Source: Priapulus caudatus (Eukaryota > Priapulida > Priapulimorpha > Priapulimorphida > Priapulidae). From it: a stretch of DNA of 36,219 bases. Location: the NCBI RefSeq assembly GCF_000485595.1, contig NW_014577144.1, positions 87,284 through 123,502 on the forward strand. Direction: 5' to 3'. Made by a program: the position numbers and the translations under genes. This document shows positions 18,965-30,550 of this stretch, one piece after another; within the stretch, counting starts at the first letter, position 1, and every line of letters starts with the position of its first letter. The notes under the pieces were generated by a model. It saw only the letters and a list, made by a program, of their open reading frames with translations. It did not search any database and was not told where the DNA came from.

Positions 18965-21900
18965 CCGTTCTTGACGTCTTTGTGTTTCGTCCTTCTTCCG
19001 GTGTCTGTTAATCCTATTCACTTTAGTTACGCGGGATCGCAGAATTACATTTGGCTGGACATATGGCACGATCGGCTGTCACGGAGCATGCGATCGACCG
19101 TATCAATTCACGACACTAATTGATAATTTTTATACACTGCCATGAAATGAATTCTCACGTGTTTGATTTGATGCTCGCAATCACGTGACTAATCGTAATG
19201 ATATATTATAATCGCGGTGGACAGCGGACGAGTGCGTTTGTTTCAGTGGTCGCCGCTTCGATCCACACTTCTCACTCAAACGCACGAATTACTCGCGCAA
19301 TAAACATCTTATATAGGAAGAACGAAAGTGATCGCCACCAGACCAACGGCCGTATAGGACGGAGAAGGTATATCTTCAAAACCGTTTAAATTTGCTCGCC
19401 CAACCCAGCCTCTAATCAACAGAAACCACGTGACTACAACGATGACTGTAATCATCATGGCTGCGGTGGGCATCATTCTCAGGTTCCTCTCCCGGCTGAA
19501 CATTCGAGCTGGCTGATTAAATATACTACGCAGTTAAAAACGCGACAGGCCGCAGTCTGATAAGGAAGGATGAAGACTGAGTATCACGTTATGATGGAGA
19601 GGAATCAACCGTGCAGAGAAGGCGGTGTACGCTTGTTTCCACAACATTCCGCTCGAATGTGAAAGCGAGGAAGCAAACGCTACAGTCCGCTTTCACCGAA
19701 CCGGTAATTAAATATTATTGGCATGCCGATGTGTTCCGTAACGAAAACGATTGCATTCTATATATCAGAACAACAAGGCACCAGATTTCTGCCGTATGAC
19801 AGTTCGGTCTGTCCTTCCGGTTCCCTCACGTTGATAAGAACAGACAAACACAAGATCCTCTCCGTTTGACAAGTTCAGATCCTGTCCTCCCTTCCCTCAA
19901 CGTGAACGCTACGCTAAAATCAAATCAGTCGATTCCGGTGTTTTTAACCGAAAGTAATGATCGAGTATTTCATGATTAATGCACGCATCGTTCCACTAGA
20001 CTGCAGGTGGCTCGGAAGATGAACAGGATTGATGAAGAGGCGAGACGCTGGCAGCCCATGTTGGGAGGCGCGGACGGCGAACACTCCAGGATTGTAACAC
20101 GAATTCTCCACAAAAAACACTGCCAGGCAAATATGGAGTCGCGTAGAACAGCCCATGGTTTTTGCTCGTTCCGGCGCAAATTATAATATTAGTGAATCCA
20201 ATAAGCTATTAAGCTAACGGCGAGTACGAGGGCGAGAGCGTCACGTTTAATCACGTGAGTAATTCTCGTAGAGGGCGATCTGTGCGGATTTTTTCCATCT
20301 GGCCGAAACGCGGACTAGTTTCTTCGAGTTTCTTATTGGTGCTATTTTATGGCAACGAGTTGACCATGGAGAGCACGCGGATTAGGCGAGATCGGTTGTT
20401 GGTACAGATGTGTTGATATGATTGATAATCCAGTTAGCTCGCGCTACGAGCCAACCTCTCTTCTCGGTAAAAACCAAATCTTTCAGCTCGTCTTGATAAA
20501 ACCCGCACACGTTTCAGTTGCCCATGAAGTCCATAGTCACCCCAGATCTTTCATTTTTTCATTTCAATTGGATCTCACAAGTGACTTCTGCAGAAAACCG
20601 TATAGGCCCATCTGAAATTCACTGTTTGTCGCCTAATCTAGGCATGCATTGCGCAAAGCGTGAAGAAACTTATTAAATAGTTGGGCTGTTAACCATAAAA
20701 ATATATCGAGACACCTACACCACGAGTCTAACCTAGTATATTATTTCTATGGGTTTAAACACAGGTTTTGCTATTTAAACATTAACAGCTATTATATTAT
20801 ATATACACTGATGCAGTAAAGAGTTTTCAGGTGAGCAATGCTCTGTAATGATAGTGAGAGCAGAACAATGGCAAGAATGTAAGCTATACACAACTGAGAC
20901 ACAGGCGAGTCAGGCGGACTGGTCAAGAAGTACGGCCTAGAAGCAACATGGTTCCGCCGACGGAAATCACTGCAGCTATTGGGCTGTTAAACCCACTGGC
21001 CACTATTGTCTTTAAATTGCTTCGAATCTGTTCTCAATATAGCACAAGAAATAATAATAATAATAATAATATACAAGCAGATAGAATGAATAATAGATAA
21101 TATAGTAACGTGAGATGAATAATAGTGAGTATAGATAATAATAAGTAAGTAATAACAATAAGTAATAAATAAGTATACCCAACTGATAAGAAATCTCGGA
21201 CGCTGTAAATGGCGGCCTACTCGAGCAAGAAGTATTAATCAGGTGTCCGGATTCAGATTAAGTCATCGATATAATCGGTCCAGCCCACGAGAGCATGACT
21301 ACAAGAACAATTGGCGTGGGCACAGGCTTTGCTGTTAATCCTAAGCCGTGCTGCGGCGCCGATGAGACGTGTCAAGTTCCGGCGAGGATGTGGCGGCACG
21401 CCGAGCCGCGGGATGTTCAAGTAATGAAGCGCTGTCCGCATTGGAGACGTGCGCCAAATTCGATGCCCGCGCGAACGTCCCAATGGCGGGTCAGGGCCGG
21501 ATGGTCGCTGTAGTTTTCAGAACAGTGAACAGGAAATGATTAACATATGGACGATATTCATAGGAATTTGGAGATTATAAAACAGTAACAAAAATCGCTT
21601 CACGTCAGCCTCCAGATGTAGCTGAATCAACAAGCGCGAAAGATTAGAATTTTAATATAAGACAAAACAAATACAATGGTGTTCCTACAATTTCACACAT
21701 AAAAGAAAAGGATCGGAGAGAAGCGAGAGTGTTAATAGGCAACGCAAATAATCAAAAAAATGCACCAAATATTCATACCGTAAGGGATTTAAATTAATGA
21801 CGTGAGTAAAGGAAGGTTATAACGATATGGATAACGAGTCCCGAACTAAGAGAAACGAATACCGGGATTCGCAGACAGTTTTACGCAGCCTTGTCACTTC

Positions 21901-22973
21901 CTAATAACAGTGAAAGTAGACTAAACTTAACTAAAGAAAGGAGTCAACAATGTTGGAGATTTCCAATGAGTGGCCTGCGCAAAAAAAATAATAATCACGC
22001 AGAAAACGCAGGAAAATCTACGCGAAGGCATGAAAAGACGAGTGAAACTCCAAAAGGATAGCATAGCGGAGACATCAGTAAACAATAACATAATAAGTTT
22101 TCCTATAGTAAAATCGTGGTAATGTACATTAAAAAAACGCATTATTTTATTGAAAATCCCCATAGTTTTACTTATAAAAGCAATCCAAGAGAATGGCGCT
22201 GTGGCATGTAAAGCATTGGCTCCGAAACATTCCAACCTCTGTCGTGGCGAGTGTTCGTGTTTTGCGCTGAAATTGTTCAATGAATGACTCAGCTCAGTTC
22301 ACTTCCGACATGCGATTAACAAATGAAGGAATTTTTTCCTCTTGCGATGCGAATGCATCGGCCTGGCATTTCCATTAATTTCACGAAAGTTAACAGGCTG
22401 GGGAAAGACCAGCTAGGGTACAGGAACTGGTCACGCGTCGGGTGACCAGCCCCATTCATGTCTTATCAAGCGAAGACAGGCGGGCTTATTCTGGATTACG
22501 GAGAATGCGAAAATTCAAACTGAAGGACGTAGCGGCAGTGCGCTAAAACCGCGTGCTTATTTTCGTATATGTCATCCACTCTATCGTAGAAAAGACCGTT
22601 CTAGCCTAGCAGAAATGCCCTAGTGCCGTGAGATCGGCGAGATTCATGGTGCTCTAATGAGTACTTGATAACTTTAGAAACTTAATTAAATAAGAGAGGT
22701 GCGCGTAAGACTGTGATGTAGCAAGAACAAAAGTGTCCAATCTTCCCGGCGCCCTGCCGCAGCATGGCTGCATCACGTCCTAGCAGTGTATATGATACAC
22801 TGGCTAGACCGTGGAGCAGCATGATTGCGGAGGCGCGCCGAGGATGAGTTATAATACCAGATTATAAATAGTTAGCTTGAACCTATAAAGTTTAAATATT
22901 CTCTGCGCTGTCACTGATTACGTTCGATTGGCGTGAGAGTAGGGCTAGTAAAATCGGAGACGGAATAAGGCTG
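18965..22973 (-). repeat. Inverted copy R1 of segment C
   Basis: Reverse complement of about 13200-17050, collinear end to end. It stops exactly at the second N gap with the bases that correspond to about 13200 in the forward arm. From about 19.5 kb rightwards the copy has frequent one-base insertions relative to the forward arm. Near 19.0-19.5 kb, by contrast, the R1 copy keeps an open frame that is broken in the forward arm, so errors are on both sides. Confidence 0.85.
19309..19503 (-). CDS. Possible exon with one membrane segment
   Basis: ATG at 19503 opens 64 codons to TAA. Residues 1-12 are basic (MFSRERNLRMM), residues 13-29 are a membrane segment (AAMMITVIVVVTWFLLI), residue 30 onward is again polar, and a second hydrophobic stretch ends it (YTAVGLVAITFVLPI). 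A short basic tail followed by a single hydrophobic span fits a type II signal anchor, as in Golgi transferases. A two-helix fragment of a multi-pass protein is equally possible. The matching DNA in the forward arm (from about 16585) keeps the start but shifts frame and reaches TGA after nine codons. No catalytic motif and no family are recognised. Confidence 0.25.
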   Translation of the reverse strand: MFSRERNLRMMPTAAMMITVIVVVTWFLLIRGWVGRANLNGFEDIPSPSYTAVGLVAITFVLPI

Positions 22974-22998
22974 NNNNNNNNNNNNNNNNNNNNNNNNN
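22974..22998. other. Assembly gap (25 N)
   Basis: Exactly 25 N. The left side ends at the equivalent of forward position about 13200 and the right side restarts at the equivalent of about 15330, so the flanks overlap in content instead of meeting end to end. Confidence 0.99.
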
Positions 22999-23191
22999 AG
23001 TGCACGAATTTTCAGAATTAACAGGCTAGAAAGCAACGTGTCCGACGAAATCACTGCCACTATTGCTTTAAAAACCACTTTGCACTATTAGCTTTTAAAT
23101 TGCTTCGAAACTTTCTCATATATAAAGAAATAATAATAATAATAATAATAACAACAACAATAATAATAATAATATAGTAACGGTAATAATA

Positions 23192-23224
<33 letters not shown>

Positions 23225-25093
23225 ATAATAATAATAATATACAAACTGATAAGAATCTCGGACGCTGCTGTAAGATGGCGCCTACTCGACAAGGAAGTAT
23301 ATCAGGTGTAGGGCATTCAGATTATATACACCGATACTAATGGGTCCAGAGAGACAGTGATACAAGATACAGATTGCGTGGCGACAGCTTTGCTGTTAAT
23401 TCCTAAGCGGTGGCGCCGCGGATGAGACGCGCAGTTCCGCCGGATATGCGCACGCGACCGCGGGAGTGTTCAAGTATGAAGCGCTTGTCCGCAGTGGAGA
23501 CGTGCCGCCAAATTCGAGGGCCCCGGCCCGCACCCCGCTCTCCCACCCAGACCGGTCGGCGGTCATGCGGTCTGTAGTTTTAGAGATTGACAATATTACA
23601 TATGGACGATATTCTAGAATTCGGAATTATAAAACAGTAACAAAAATCGCTTCGAAGTCATGCTCGCATATTAGCTGAATCAAAACATTAGAATTTATAT
23701 ATATAAAAACAAAAAACAAATACCATGGTTATAAAAATTCACAAATTAACAGAAAGGATAGAGAAGGAGATGATTATAGGCAACCAACTAATCAAAAAAA
23801 ATTGCCACCAATATTGCCATACCTAAGAGATATTAATTAATGAATTATAGAAGGTTATTACGACTATGATAACAGTCCGAACTAAAAAACGAATTACGAA
23901 TGCACAAGGTTTTACCTTTCTTGCCTAAGAATAACAAGTGAAACATAGACGAACTTCAACTAAGAAACGAAGGTACAAAAGATGTTTTAGGATTTCCAAA
24001 ATGAGTGCCTGCCGCAAAAAATAATAATCACGCCAGAAAACGCAGAAAAATCTACCGAAAAAACAGCATTTGAAGAAGGACGATGGAAAAACTCCCAAGG
24101 ATAGATACGGAAGAAATCAGCTAAAAATAACAGTTAGCTTTCTATTACGTAAATCGTGCGTAAATACATTAAAAACGCATTATTTTATTGAACAATCCCC
24201 CATATTTAACTCCCCCACATCCAACAGTGATGGCGCATGTGCGCATGTAACATTGGCACCCGAACATTCCAACCCTCTGTCGTGCAGCCTGCTCTTGTGC
24301 TTTTGCTTGAATTGATTCAGATGAATGACTCCACTCGTTCACTTCCGACACGAGTGAAAATGCAGAGAAAATTTTTCCTCTTTGATGCTTGAAATGACAT
24401 CGGGCTGGGCATTTCATATTTACGAAAATTAACAGGCTCGGGAAAGACAGTAGGTACAGGGAACTGGTCACGTCGTGACGCCCCATTCATGTCTACCAAC
24501 GAAGGAACGGCGGGCTTATTTCTGATGACGGGCAGATGCGAAAAATTCAACAGAAGGACCGTAGCGCAGTGCGCTTAAACAGCGTGTTATTTTCGTATTC
24601 TGTGCCAACTCATCGTAGAAAACCTTCAGCCTAGCAGAAATGCCCTAGCAGTTCCTGAGATCAGGCGATTTTGGCTGCTCTAATGCGTAGTTATACTTAG
24701 AAACCTTATAATAGGAGAGGTGCGGCGTAGACTGTATTAGAAGACACAAAGGTGTCAATTCCTCGGCGCGCTCGGCCATTCATGGCTGCATCAGCGTCTA
24801 GCAGTGTAGTTAGTTAACCTAAAATTTAATATTATCTCGCTGTCATGATTACGTTCGATTGGGTGTGGGTAGCTGTACAAATCGAGACGGAATAAGGGCT
24901 GATTAGTTTAATATGATACTGTTCTAGTTTTAATTTTACATTTATATGTAGTAACGAATGTCGCATTAATGGAATGGTGAATGCTATACAATCTATACAC
25001 ATTACTAAGAGAACATGAGGTTACCACACCACACAAGCAGGCACACACGCCGCGCAACACACACACGCAACCGCACGCACGCACGCACACACA

Positions 25094-25126
<33 letters not shown>

Positions 25127-25154
25127 CAACACACCAAAACACACACACACACCA

Positions 25155-25196
<42 letters not shown>

Positions 25197-25200
25197 TATA
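22999..25200 (-). repeat. Inverted copy R2 of part of segment C
   Basis: Reverse complement of about 13030-15330. It contains the (AAT)n tract at 23115-23250, the CpG-rich patch at 23340-23560, the block matching the 13.6-13.9 kb open frame (about 24.3-24.6 kb), and ends in a (CA)n tract at 25030-25190 that matches 12830-13060. Indels relative to both other copies are frequent. Confidence 0.85.
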
Positions 25201-25214
25201 TATAATACTATATA

Positions 25215-25460
25215 GGAGATGAGAGAGAGAGTGACGGGCGGACGAGAGGGGAGAGACGGGGAGAGAGAGAGAGAGATGGAGAGAGAACGAGAGTAGAAGA
25301 AAGTGAGAGAGAGACAGAGAGGACAGAGCAGAGAGCGAAACGAGAAGAGAGCGAGAGAGAGAGAAGTGAGAGAGAGATGAGAGAGAGAGAGAGAGAGAGA
25401 AGAGAGAGAAGAGCAGAGAGAGAGGAGACGAGAGTGAGAGAGAGAGCAAGAGAGAGAGAG
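25215..25460 (+). repeat. (GA)n microsatellite, interrupted
   Basis: GAGAGA with GACGGG, GAACGAGAG and GCAGAGAG interruptions. It corresponds to the CT-rich sequence around the first N gap (12425-12500) in the forward arm. Confidence 0.9.
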
Positions 25461-25755
25461 CAGAAGAATTTATTCAGGCAGTTACACGTTTTTTAAATTT
25501 CATTTTTTTGACACGTTATGACGATCAGGCTAATTATCGGACGGCGCTGGGAGGCTGGCAGCTTCCTCTCAGATGAAGATCTTTAGCTGGCCACGCAGGC
25601 TTGCTAATGAGAGCCTCACACGGTTAGCCGCAGTTAATCTGGTGTGTGATGCTACCGTGAGACGGAGACGGATGGTGAGTTAGAGCTCGGTTTACTGCTG
25701 CGAATTGCCCATGCCCGTCATCTATCGGACGTACGCAGCGTTGTGCGCTGCAGCT
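25461..25755 (-). repeat. Duplicated block B, inverted copy
   Basis: Reverse complement of 12126-12440, collinear, with scattered one-base differences. No gene is recognised in it. Confidence 0.8.
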
Positions 25756-25765
25756 TTCTCTCTCG

Positions 25766-25861
<96 letters not shown>

Positions 25862-25921
25862 AGCTCTCTCTCTCTCTTTTTCTCTCTCTCTCTTTTTCTT
25901 TCTCTAGCTCTCTCTCTTCTC

Positions 25922-25952
<31 letters not shown>

Positions 25953-26115
25953 GCTCTCTCTCTCTTCTCTCTCTCGCTGCTTCTCTTCTCTGCTTTTTCT
26001 CTCTCTTCTCTTTTTCTTCTCTAGCTCTCTCTTCACTCGTTCTGCTCTCTCTCCTCTCTCTCTCTCTCTCTCTCCTCTTTCTGTCTCTTTCCCTCCCCCT
26101 CTCTCTCTCTCTCTC
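25756..26115 (+). repeat. (CT)n microsatellite
   Basis: About 360 bases of CTCTCT with TTTTTC and GCTC interruptions, the inverted equivalent of 11820-12125. The Glu/Arg-rich 229-residue minus frame through here is a repeat translation. Confidence 0.95.
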
Positions 26116-26149
26116 TAAGTCCTCTCTCTCTTCTCGCTTTCTGTCACCT

Positions 26150-26320
26150 CTAACTACCTGCCACGCACACATATACACACACGTGTACTCATACAGCACC
26201 GCACCATGCGCAACATACACACTACATGCATACGCGCGCGGCGCACACACACCACAGACACATACACACACAACACACACACACACACACACACTCACCA
26301 CACACACACACACACACTTT
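26150..26320 (+). repeat. (CA)n-rich tract, outer edge of the inverted duplication
   Basis: The first 120 bases match the reverse complement of 11690-11810. After about 26320 (TTTGGGAAAAAAAATTTCG) similarity to the left arm ends and clean-looking unique sequence resumes. Confidence 0.85.
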
Positions 26321-26329
26321 GGGAAAAAA

Positions 26330-26530
26330 AATTTCGCTGCCCGCCCGCTCTCCCCGCTCGCCCCTGCCCGCCCGCTTCCCCCGCTCGCCCCCTCGCCCGC
26401 CCCTCCCAGCTCGTCCCCGTTCCCCTCCCCTGCTCGCTCCCAACCCGTGCGCCCACCTCCGCTCCCCCCATTCCTCCACTCCCTCCACTCCCCCCGCTCC
26501 CCCGCCCGGCCGCCCGCCTCCGCTCTGCGC
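26330..26530 (+). repeat. C-rich polypyrimidine tract
   Basis: Repeated CCCGCTCGCCC and CCTCCACTCCCC words for 200 bases, with virtually no A or G runs. The complementary strand has many GGGG runs and could form G-quadruplexes (inference). Pro/Ala-rich open frames are artefacts. Confidence 0.85.
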
Positions 26531-26696
26531 TCGGCGTCTGCCGAATATTAACTCTCGTCTGTTGACCGAGGCGCGGGCAGGAGTCGATTAGAATTCTGAC
26601 GGCGTCGTAGCGGGAGCTTCACTCCTGACAGAGCGGCGTCGCTGACAGCTATAGCGAAAGAGCGGCCCCGTCACTGACCAGAGCACAGACGCAAAT

Positions 26697-26972
26697 ATGC
26701 AAATGGCGGCGGCGGATTACACTCTCGGATGCGGACGTCTCGCCTGTTGCCTAACGACGGTGACAGAAATACTGATTGTCCTTAATCCACATCGATGTCT
26801 CTCCGCTCTGCGCGGAGGCTACGAGAGCTGTGTTTGCTGCTACATTATGTCTAAACCAGCCAGAATCAAACAGATTATTTATAGCGCATACTCGCAAGCA
26901 CACATGCACGCGCACGCGCACGCGCACGCGCACGCGCACGCACGAACGCGCGGAACTTGTATACTCACGTAA
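26697..26972 (+). other. CpG-rich open frame with octamer motif, gene status unclear
   Basis: ATG at 26697 begins an open frame (MQMAAADYTLGCGRL at the start) of 91 codons whose last third is encoded by a CGCACG repeat. The ATG itself lies in ATGCAAAT, a perfect POU octamer, so the same bases could be a regulatory site instead. Sequence from 26560 is CpG-rich. The cysteine-containing middle (CVCCYIMSK) matches no family I know. Confidence 0.18.
26890..26945 (+). repeat. (CGCACG)n alternating tract
   Basis: CACGCGCACGCG words alternate purine and pyrimidine without a break for about 50 bases, a typical Z-DNA-prone sequence. Confidence 0.8.
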
Positions 26973-26995
26973 ACGATAATTTATGGAAGATTTCG

Positions 26996-27118
26996 AGCAT
27001 TTCATTCGAGAAGACACTTCATGCTTCATATAAAATGCTCGCTCAATTTTTCCGAAGCATTTCATTCGAGAAGAAGACACTTCATGCTTCATATAAAATG
27101 CTCGCTCGATTTTTCCGA
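26996..27118 (+). repeat. 60/63 bp tandem duplication
   Basis: AGCATTTCATTCGAGAAG starts at 26996 and at 27056. The two units (60 and 63 bases) differ by an extra AAG and one A/G change, so the duplication is recent. Each unit carries the internal inverted pair AGCATTT and AAATGCT. Confidence 0.92.
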
Positions 27119-28178
27119 AGTATTATGCGCGTAATTCTATGACGTAATTTGCGTCGCCTTCAGCGCGTGTTTATAATACAGTTGGTAAACACACGAGATC
27201 ACATCAATTCCGTCAACAGAGGAAATCCCTAATATGCAACTGTCCCATCACGTGGCTCCGTACTCATCTCCATAGCAACGCAATAACAATGCGCGATATC
27301 GCCGATATTTCGAGCGCGCGTCTGCGCGTGGTTACGCGGGCCGACCACATAGTGCGGAGTCGTCCGCGTGACCGCAGGACAAGCAGCTTGACCGTAATAT
27401 ACGTGATGTCAATTAGGCAGGATGGACACCGCTCGCCTAATCAATAGTGGCGAGTTGGGGCGATAGAGAATCGGCGGGAGATGCAAGGAATGTCATTAGC
27501 CTTCGATGGGGAATGACTAATAGTGGACAAACTACCACGTCGTGGCAGACGAACAACGCAGATCCCGCGCTAGATTCCACGTAGAAAGTTATAGAGCGCG
27601 AATAAAACGCATAGAATGCTATGGGTGTATCACTGATTGCTTGATACACCGATTCAAGCGTCGTGTTGAACATGCGTAACACACCTAGTGCGCGTAATTT
27701 AAAGCAGGTGATTTCAAGAAGAATTTCTGATGGTTCTCGTGTTTTTACTTTTTTACTCACACTTTTCCGGTACTCATCGTTATTGCTTGAGTAACAACAA
27801 CTGTCTAAGGTAACGCTAACATATCTTAGAATTTTCGTACTTAGCTATATTCACGAAAACAGGCACTTGATTTCTGGAATTAAGGAATTTTGATTTCTTG
27901 TTTTTATCACAGCCATCATTTCTCGAGATTTCTTCGCGATAATAATTTTCTCCACACCGAATCAAGCCGCCCATCCACAGAATCATGTACTTTTTGGTTT
28001 GAATTAGGTGCACTTGTTTCGAAGGCCCTATTTGCAAATTAATTGTTGTTGTAATCAAGTATTCGATGGTGTTACGTCGTATGTTATGACAGCATAAATT
28101 CTAGGTTTTTTAAGTTGGTGTAATAAGTAACCTATCCGTTATTGGTAGCGACTATTATTTCGCCACATTTTTTTCCAG
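27119..28178. promoter_or_regulatory. Mostly featureless; CpG-rich patch with E-box and X-box-like site at 27250-27400
   Basis: CACGTGG at about 27250 and ATCTCCATAGCAAC at 27266-27279 lie in a CpG-rich patch. The latter fits the right half of the RFX X-box (CCATRGCAAC) exactly and the left half poorly. RFX sites often mark ciliary or sensory genes, but no start codon with coding support follows. The remainder is AT-rich. The minus-strand frame at 27437-27760 starts at GTG and has no recognisable product. Confidence 0.25.
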
Positions 28179-28330
28179 ACTGTGCGTTTATACGCAGTGA
28201 TAATGAAATAATAGCTTTAAACGCACGGTCGAAATACAACGAAAACGTACAAATGTTCCGTGCGCGTGGAACGCGTGCCCTGAACGTGTTTCTGATTCCG
28301 ATTAACATTAATCCTATTGGTCGACGATAA
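28179..28330 (+). CDS. Possible terminal exon, unrecognised protein
   Basis: A good acceptor (ACATTTTTTTCCAG, ending 28178) precedes an open frame of 49 codons with two leading bases (phase 1), ending in TAA at 28328-28330. The product contains IRSDNEIIALNARSKY and then VQMFRARGTRALNVF, and has mixed, protein-like composition. No domain is recognised and no upstream exon was identified. Chance cannot be excluded at this length. Confidence 0.22.
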
Positions 28331-28770
28331 TCACGTGGGCTAGAAAATAACAGAAACCACCCTCGACATTTTATATCCGCTATTTATCGACTGTGTTAAT
28401 TAATTAAATTCCCGCCGAACGTAAACGATGTCATTAATGTTTTCAATTCGATGATCTATTAGTTTTAGGAGAATAGTTATATAGTTATCGCTCGCTATCG
28501 CCTATACGATAAAAGCTACTCCTCGCGCGCTGAATTTTTTCTCCGCCTGTTATTTTTGACACGGGTCGCGCGATTGACTTTCAAACGAGCTCCAGGCCGC
28601 CGCGTCTGCATTTTACTGCGGCGCCTACCTTTTAACTTCGTCGTTAAACCCGCGGGCCGTCTCTCGCACGCAAGTTAATCGTTGTTTAATGGCCGCTATG
28701 TAACGCGTGACGAAGGATGAGTGGGTGGGTGTAGAGGAGGACAAACCGTCCAAACTCTCTCGCGCGCGTT
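28331..28770. other. No feature supported
   Basis: AT-rich, then moderately CpG-rich from 28520. No repeat, open frame or RNA structure stood out. Confidence 0.4.
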
Positions 28771-28779
28771 CGCTATACT

Positions 28780-28780
28780 A

Positions 28781-28852
<72 letters not shown>
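28780..28852 (+). repeat. (CA)n microsatellite, about 36 uninterrupted copies
   Basis: A perfect dinucleotide run, the cleanest in the window, followed by CCCACGCACGACGCCC. It would make a usable length marker. Confidence 0.98.
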
Positions 28853-28854
<2 letters not shown>

Positions 28855-29181
28855 ACGCACGACGCCCCACGCCACGCACGCACACCAACACCCGTGTAAA
28901 AGTAAGTGAACCGACAGAGTGGCGTGTTTTGTGAGCGTCGGGCAGTGCAAAAGGAGTATACGTTTACTATATATGGACTCAATATTTCAGCCGCCAAACG
29001 CCGACGCTTGCATTATATCGATATTCTGACGGCTCGGCGTCACTACAATCGCATCCGTCCCGGTTCGGTTTAATTCAGAGTGCTATTTACGCTGCGTATG
29101 TACGTATGGACAAAACAGATCAGAAATTGAACAAGACCGTGCTTTGATCGCAATAAAGCTGCCGGCTCGGTCTCATAGCTT

Positions 29182-29227
29182 ATGGCCCTGCCCTCGCGGT
29201 CGTGCCTTCTGTGTGCCCGCGTCGGAG
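29182..29227 (+). CDS. Possible short first coding exon
   Basis: ATG at 29182 opens MALPSRSCLLCARVG and is cut by a strong donor GGAG|GTGAGT at 29227/29228 (phase 1). An acceptor-like TTTCTCTCATCTTCGTCAG follows, ending near 29304. The only support is splice-site quality and a GC-rich setting. The product is too short to classify, and no continuing exon was found before the repeat tracts at 29400. Confidence 0.18.
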
Positions 29228-29407
29228 GTGAGTGATCGTGCTTATGCTGCCGGTACATTAGTGACATTAAGCTAAAATACACGTTTTCTCTCATCTTCGT
29301 CAGATTTCCATCATGTAAGCACGTGTCACGTGACGTCCATGACGACTGGCCAGCTTGTATACGTTATATGACGCACGTGCTGGGTAGCTCGTCTCATCAT
29401 TCTGTTT

Positions 29408-29499
29408 ATATCTATCTATCTGTCTATCATATCTATCATATATCTATCTATCGATCGATCGCTCGATCTATCGTATCTATCTATCTATCTACTATCTAT

Positions 29500-29577
<78 letters not shown>

Positions 29578-29655
29578 ATCTATCTATCTATCTCTCCTAT
29601 CTATCTATCTACTCTATTGTAGCTAGCTAGCTATCTACTTCTATCTATCTACTCA
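29408..29655 (+). repeat. (CTAT)n tetranucleotide microsatellite
   Basis: CTAT repeats with CATA, CGAT and GTAG interruptions, about 55 copies. SIYLSIYL-type frames are artefacts. Confidence 0.95.
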
Positions 29656-29659
29656 ATTC

Positions 29660-29975
29660 CGACAACCACCGCGCGCGCACGCACACACCACACACACGCA
29701 CAGCGCGCACCACACACAGGCGCACACGCACGCACGCGCGCACGCACACACCACATACACACACACCACACCAGGCACTCACCCACACAGCACACACACA
29801 CCTACACACACACACACACACACACCACACACACACCGACACACGCACACACACACACACACACACACACGTCACACCCCCACCAAACACACACCACACA
29901 CACACACACTCCACACACACCACACACACACATTCATCATATATATATATATATATATATAATATATATAATTAT
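29660..29975 (+). repeat. (CA)n-rich tract followed by (TA)n
   Basis: CA dinucleotides with CGCG and ACCAC interruptions to about 29935, then ATATAT to about 29975. Confidence 0.9.
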
Positions 29976-30545
29976 ATATACATCACACAGCTAGCGCTTC
30001 ATACGCCGTGGAATGCCATCGCCGTCAGCAGAGCGATAATGGATTTAGCTTCCAGTAATTGACACATGCGCGGAATACTATTAACCAATATGCATCTCGC
30101 CTTCATTAGACGCGAATAAAGGCGCATGAAGTTTGCGGAAAGTGCTTTCCTAATCCAGAGGATCCGGATAGTGGCACACGTTGGCGCCTGCACTTCCGCG
30201 GCGTCGTCGTCGTTTGTTAACTCGTCTCCTCGCGCGAATCTTACGAGTTAGCTTGATATCGCACGGGTGCCCGCGATTTCTTTCATCGATACGAAATTAA
30301 TTACGTATCTAAAAACAGTTTTACGTGTTTCCTTAATACAGCCGAGTGTTTCTCTTTGCTCCTCGTCCGTCGTGCCTCTGTCCCGAGTCTCACTGCAACT
30401 CATATAGAGACTAATACCCCGGGGTTTATATAGAGTTCTGTGTTAACGATGAGGTGCCAGCAACCCATCTTGGGCTATAAACCAGGGAGAGGGCGCGTGG
30501 GTAGGACCGGACGGTGCGCGCGTTGTGTTTAGTAAGTCCGCCGCG
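29976..30545. other. No supported gene; open frame on the minus strand without ATG start
   Basis: The minus strand is open for about 83 codons ending at 29999 (last residues LLTAMAFHGV), with GDELTNDDDAAEV upstream. It has no suitable start, and the possible acceptor (GGAAGTGCAG) lacks a pyrimidine tract. No family is recognised, so it is not called as a gene. Confidence 0.25.
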
Positions 30546-30550
30546 AGTAG

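Noticed and set aside
13200-24900. Three separate paralogous genes in the duplicated arms
   Set aside because: Differences are mainly one-base gaps with no preserved frame, which fits read errors of one locus better than gene divergence.
25624-26313. 229-codon Glu/Arg-rich minus-strand frame, the longest in the window
   Set aside because: It is the translation of a CT/GA microsatellite joined to block B; no domain or splice context.
27437-27760. 107-codon minus-strand frame
   Set aside because: Its first codon is GTG, there is no acceptor with a pyrimidine tract before it, and nothing in the product is recognised.
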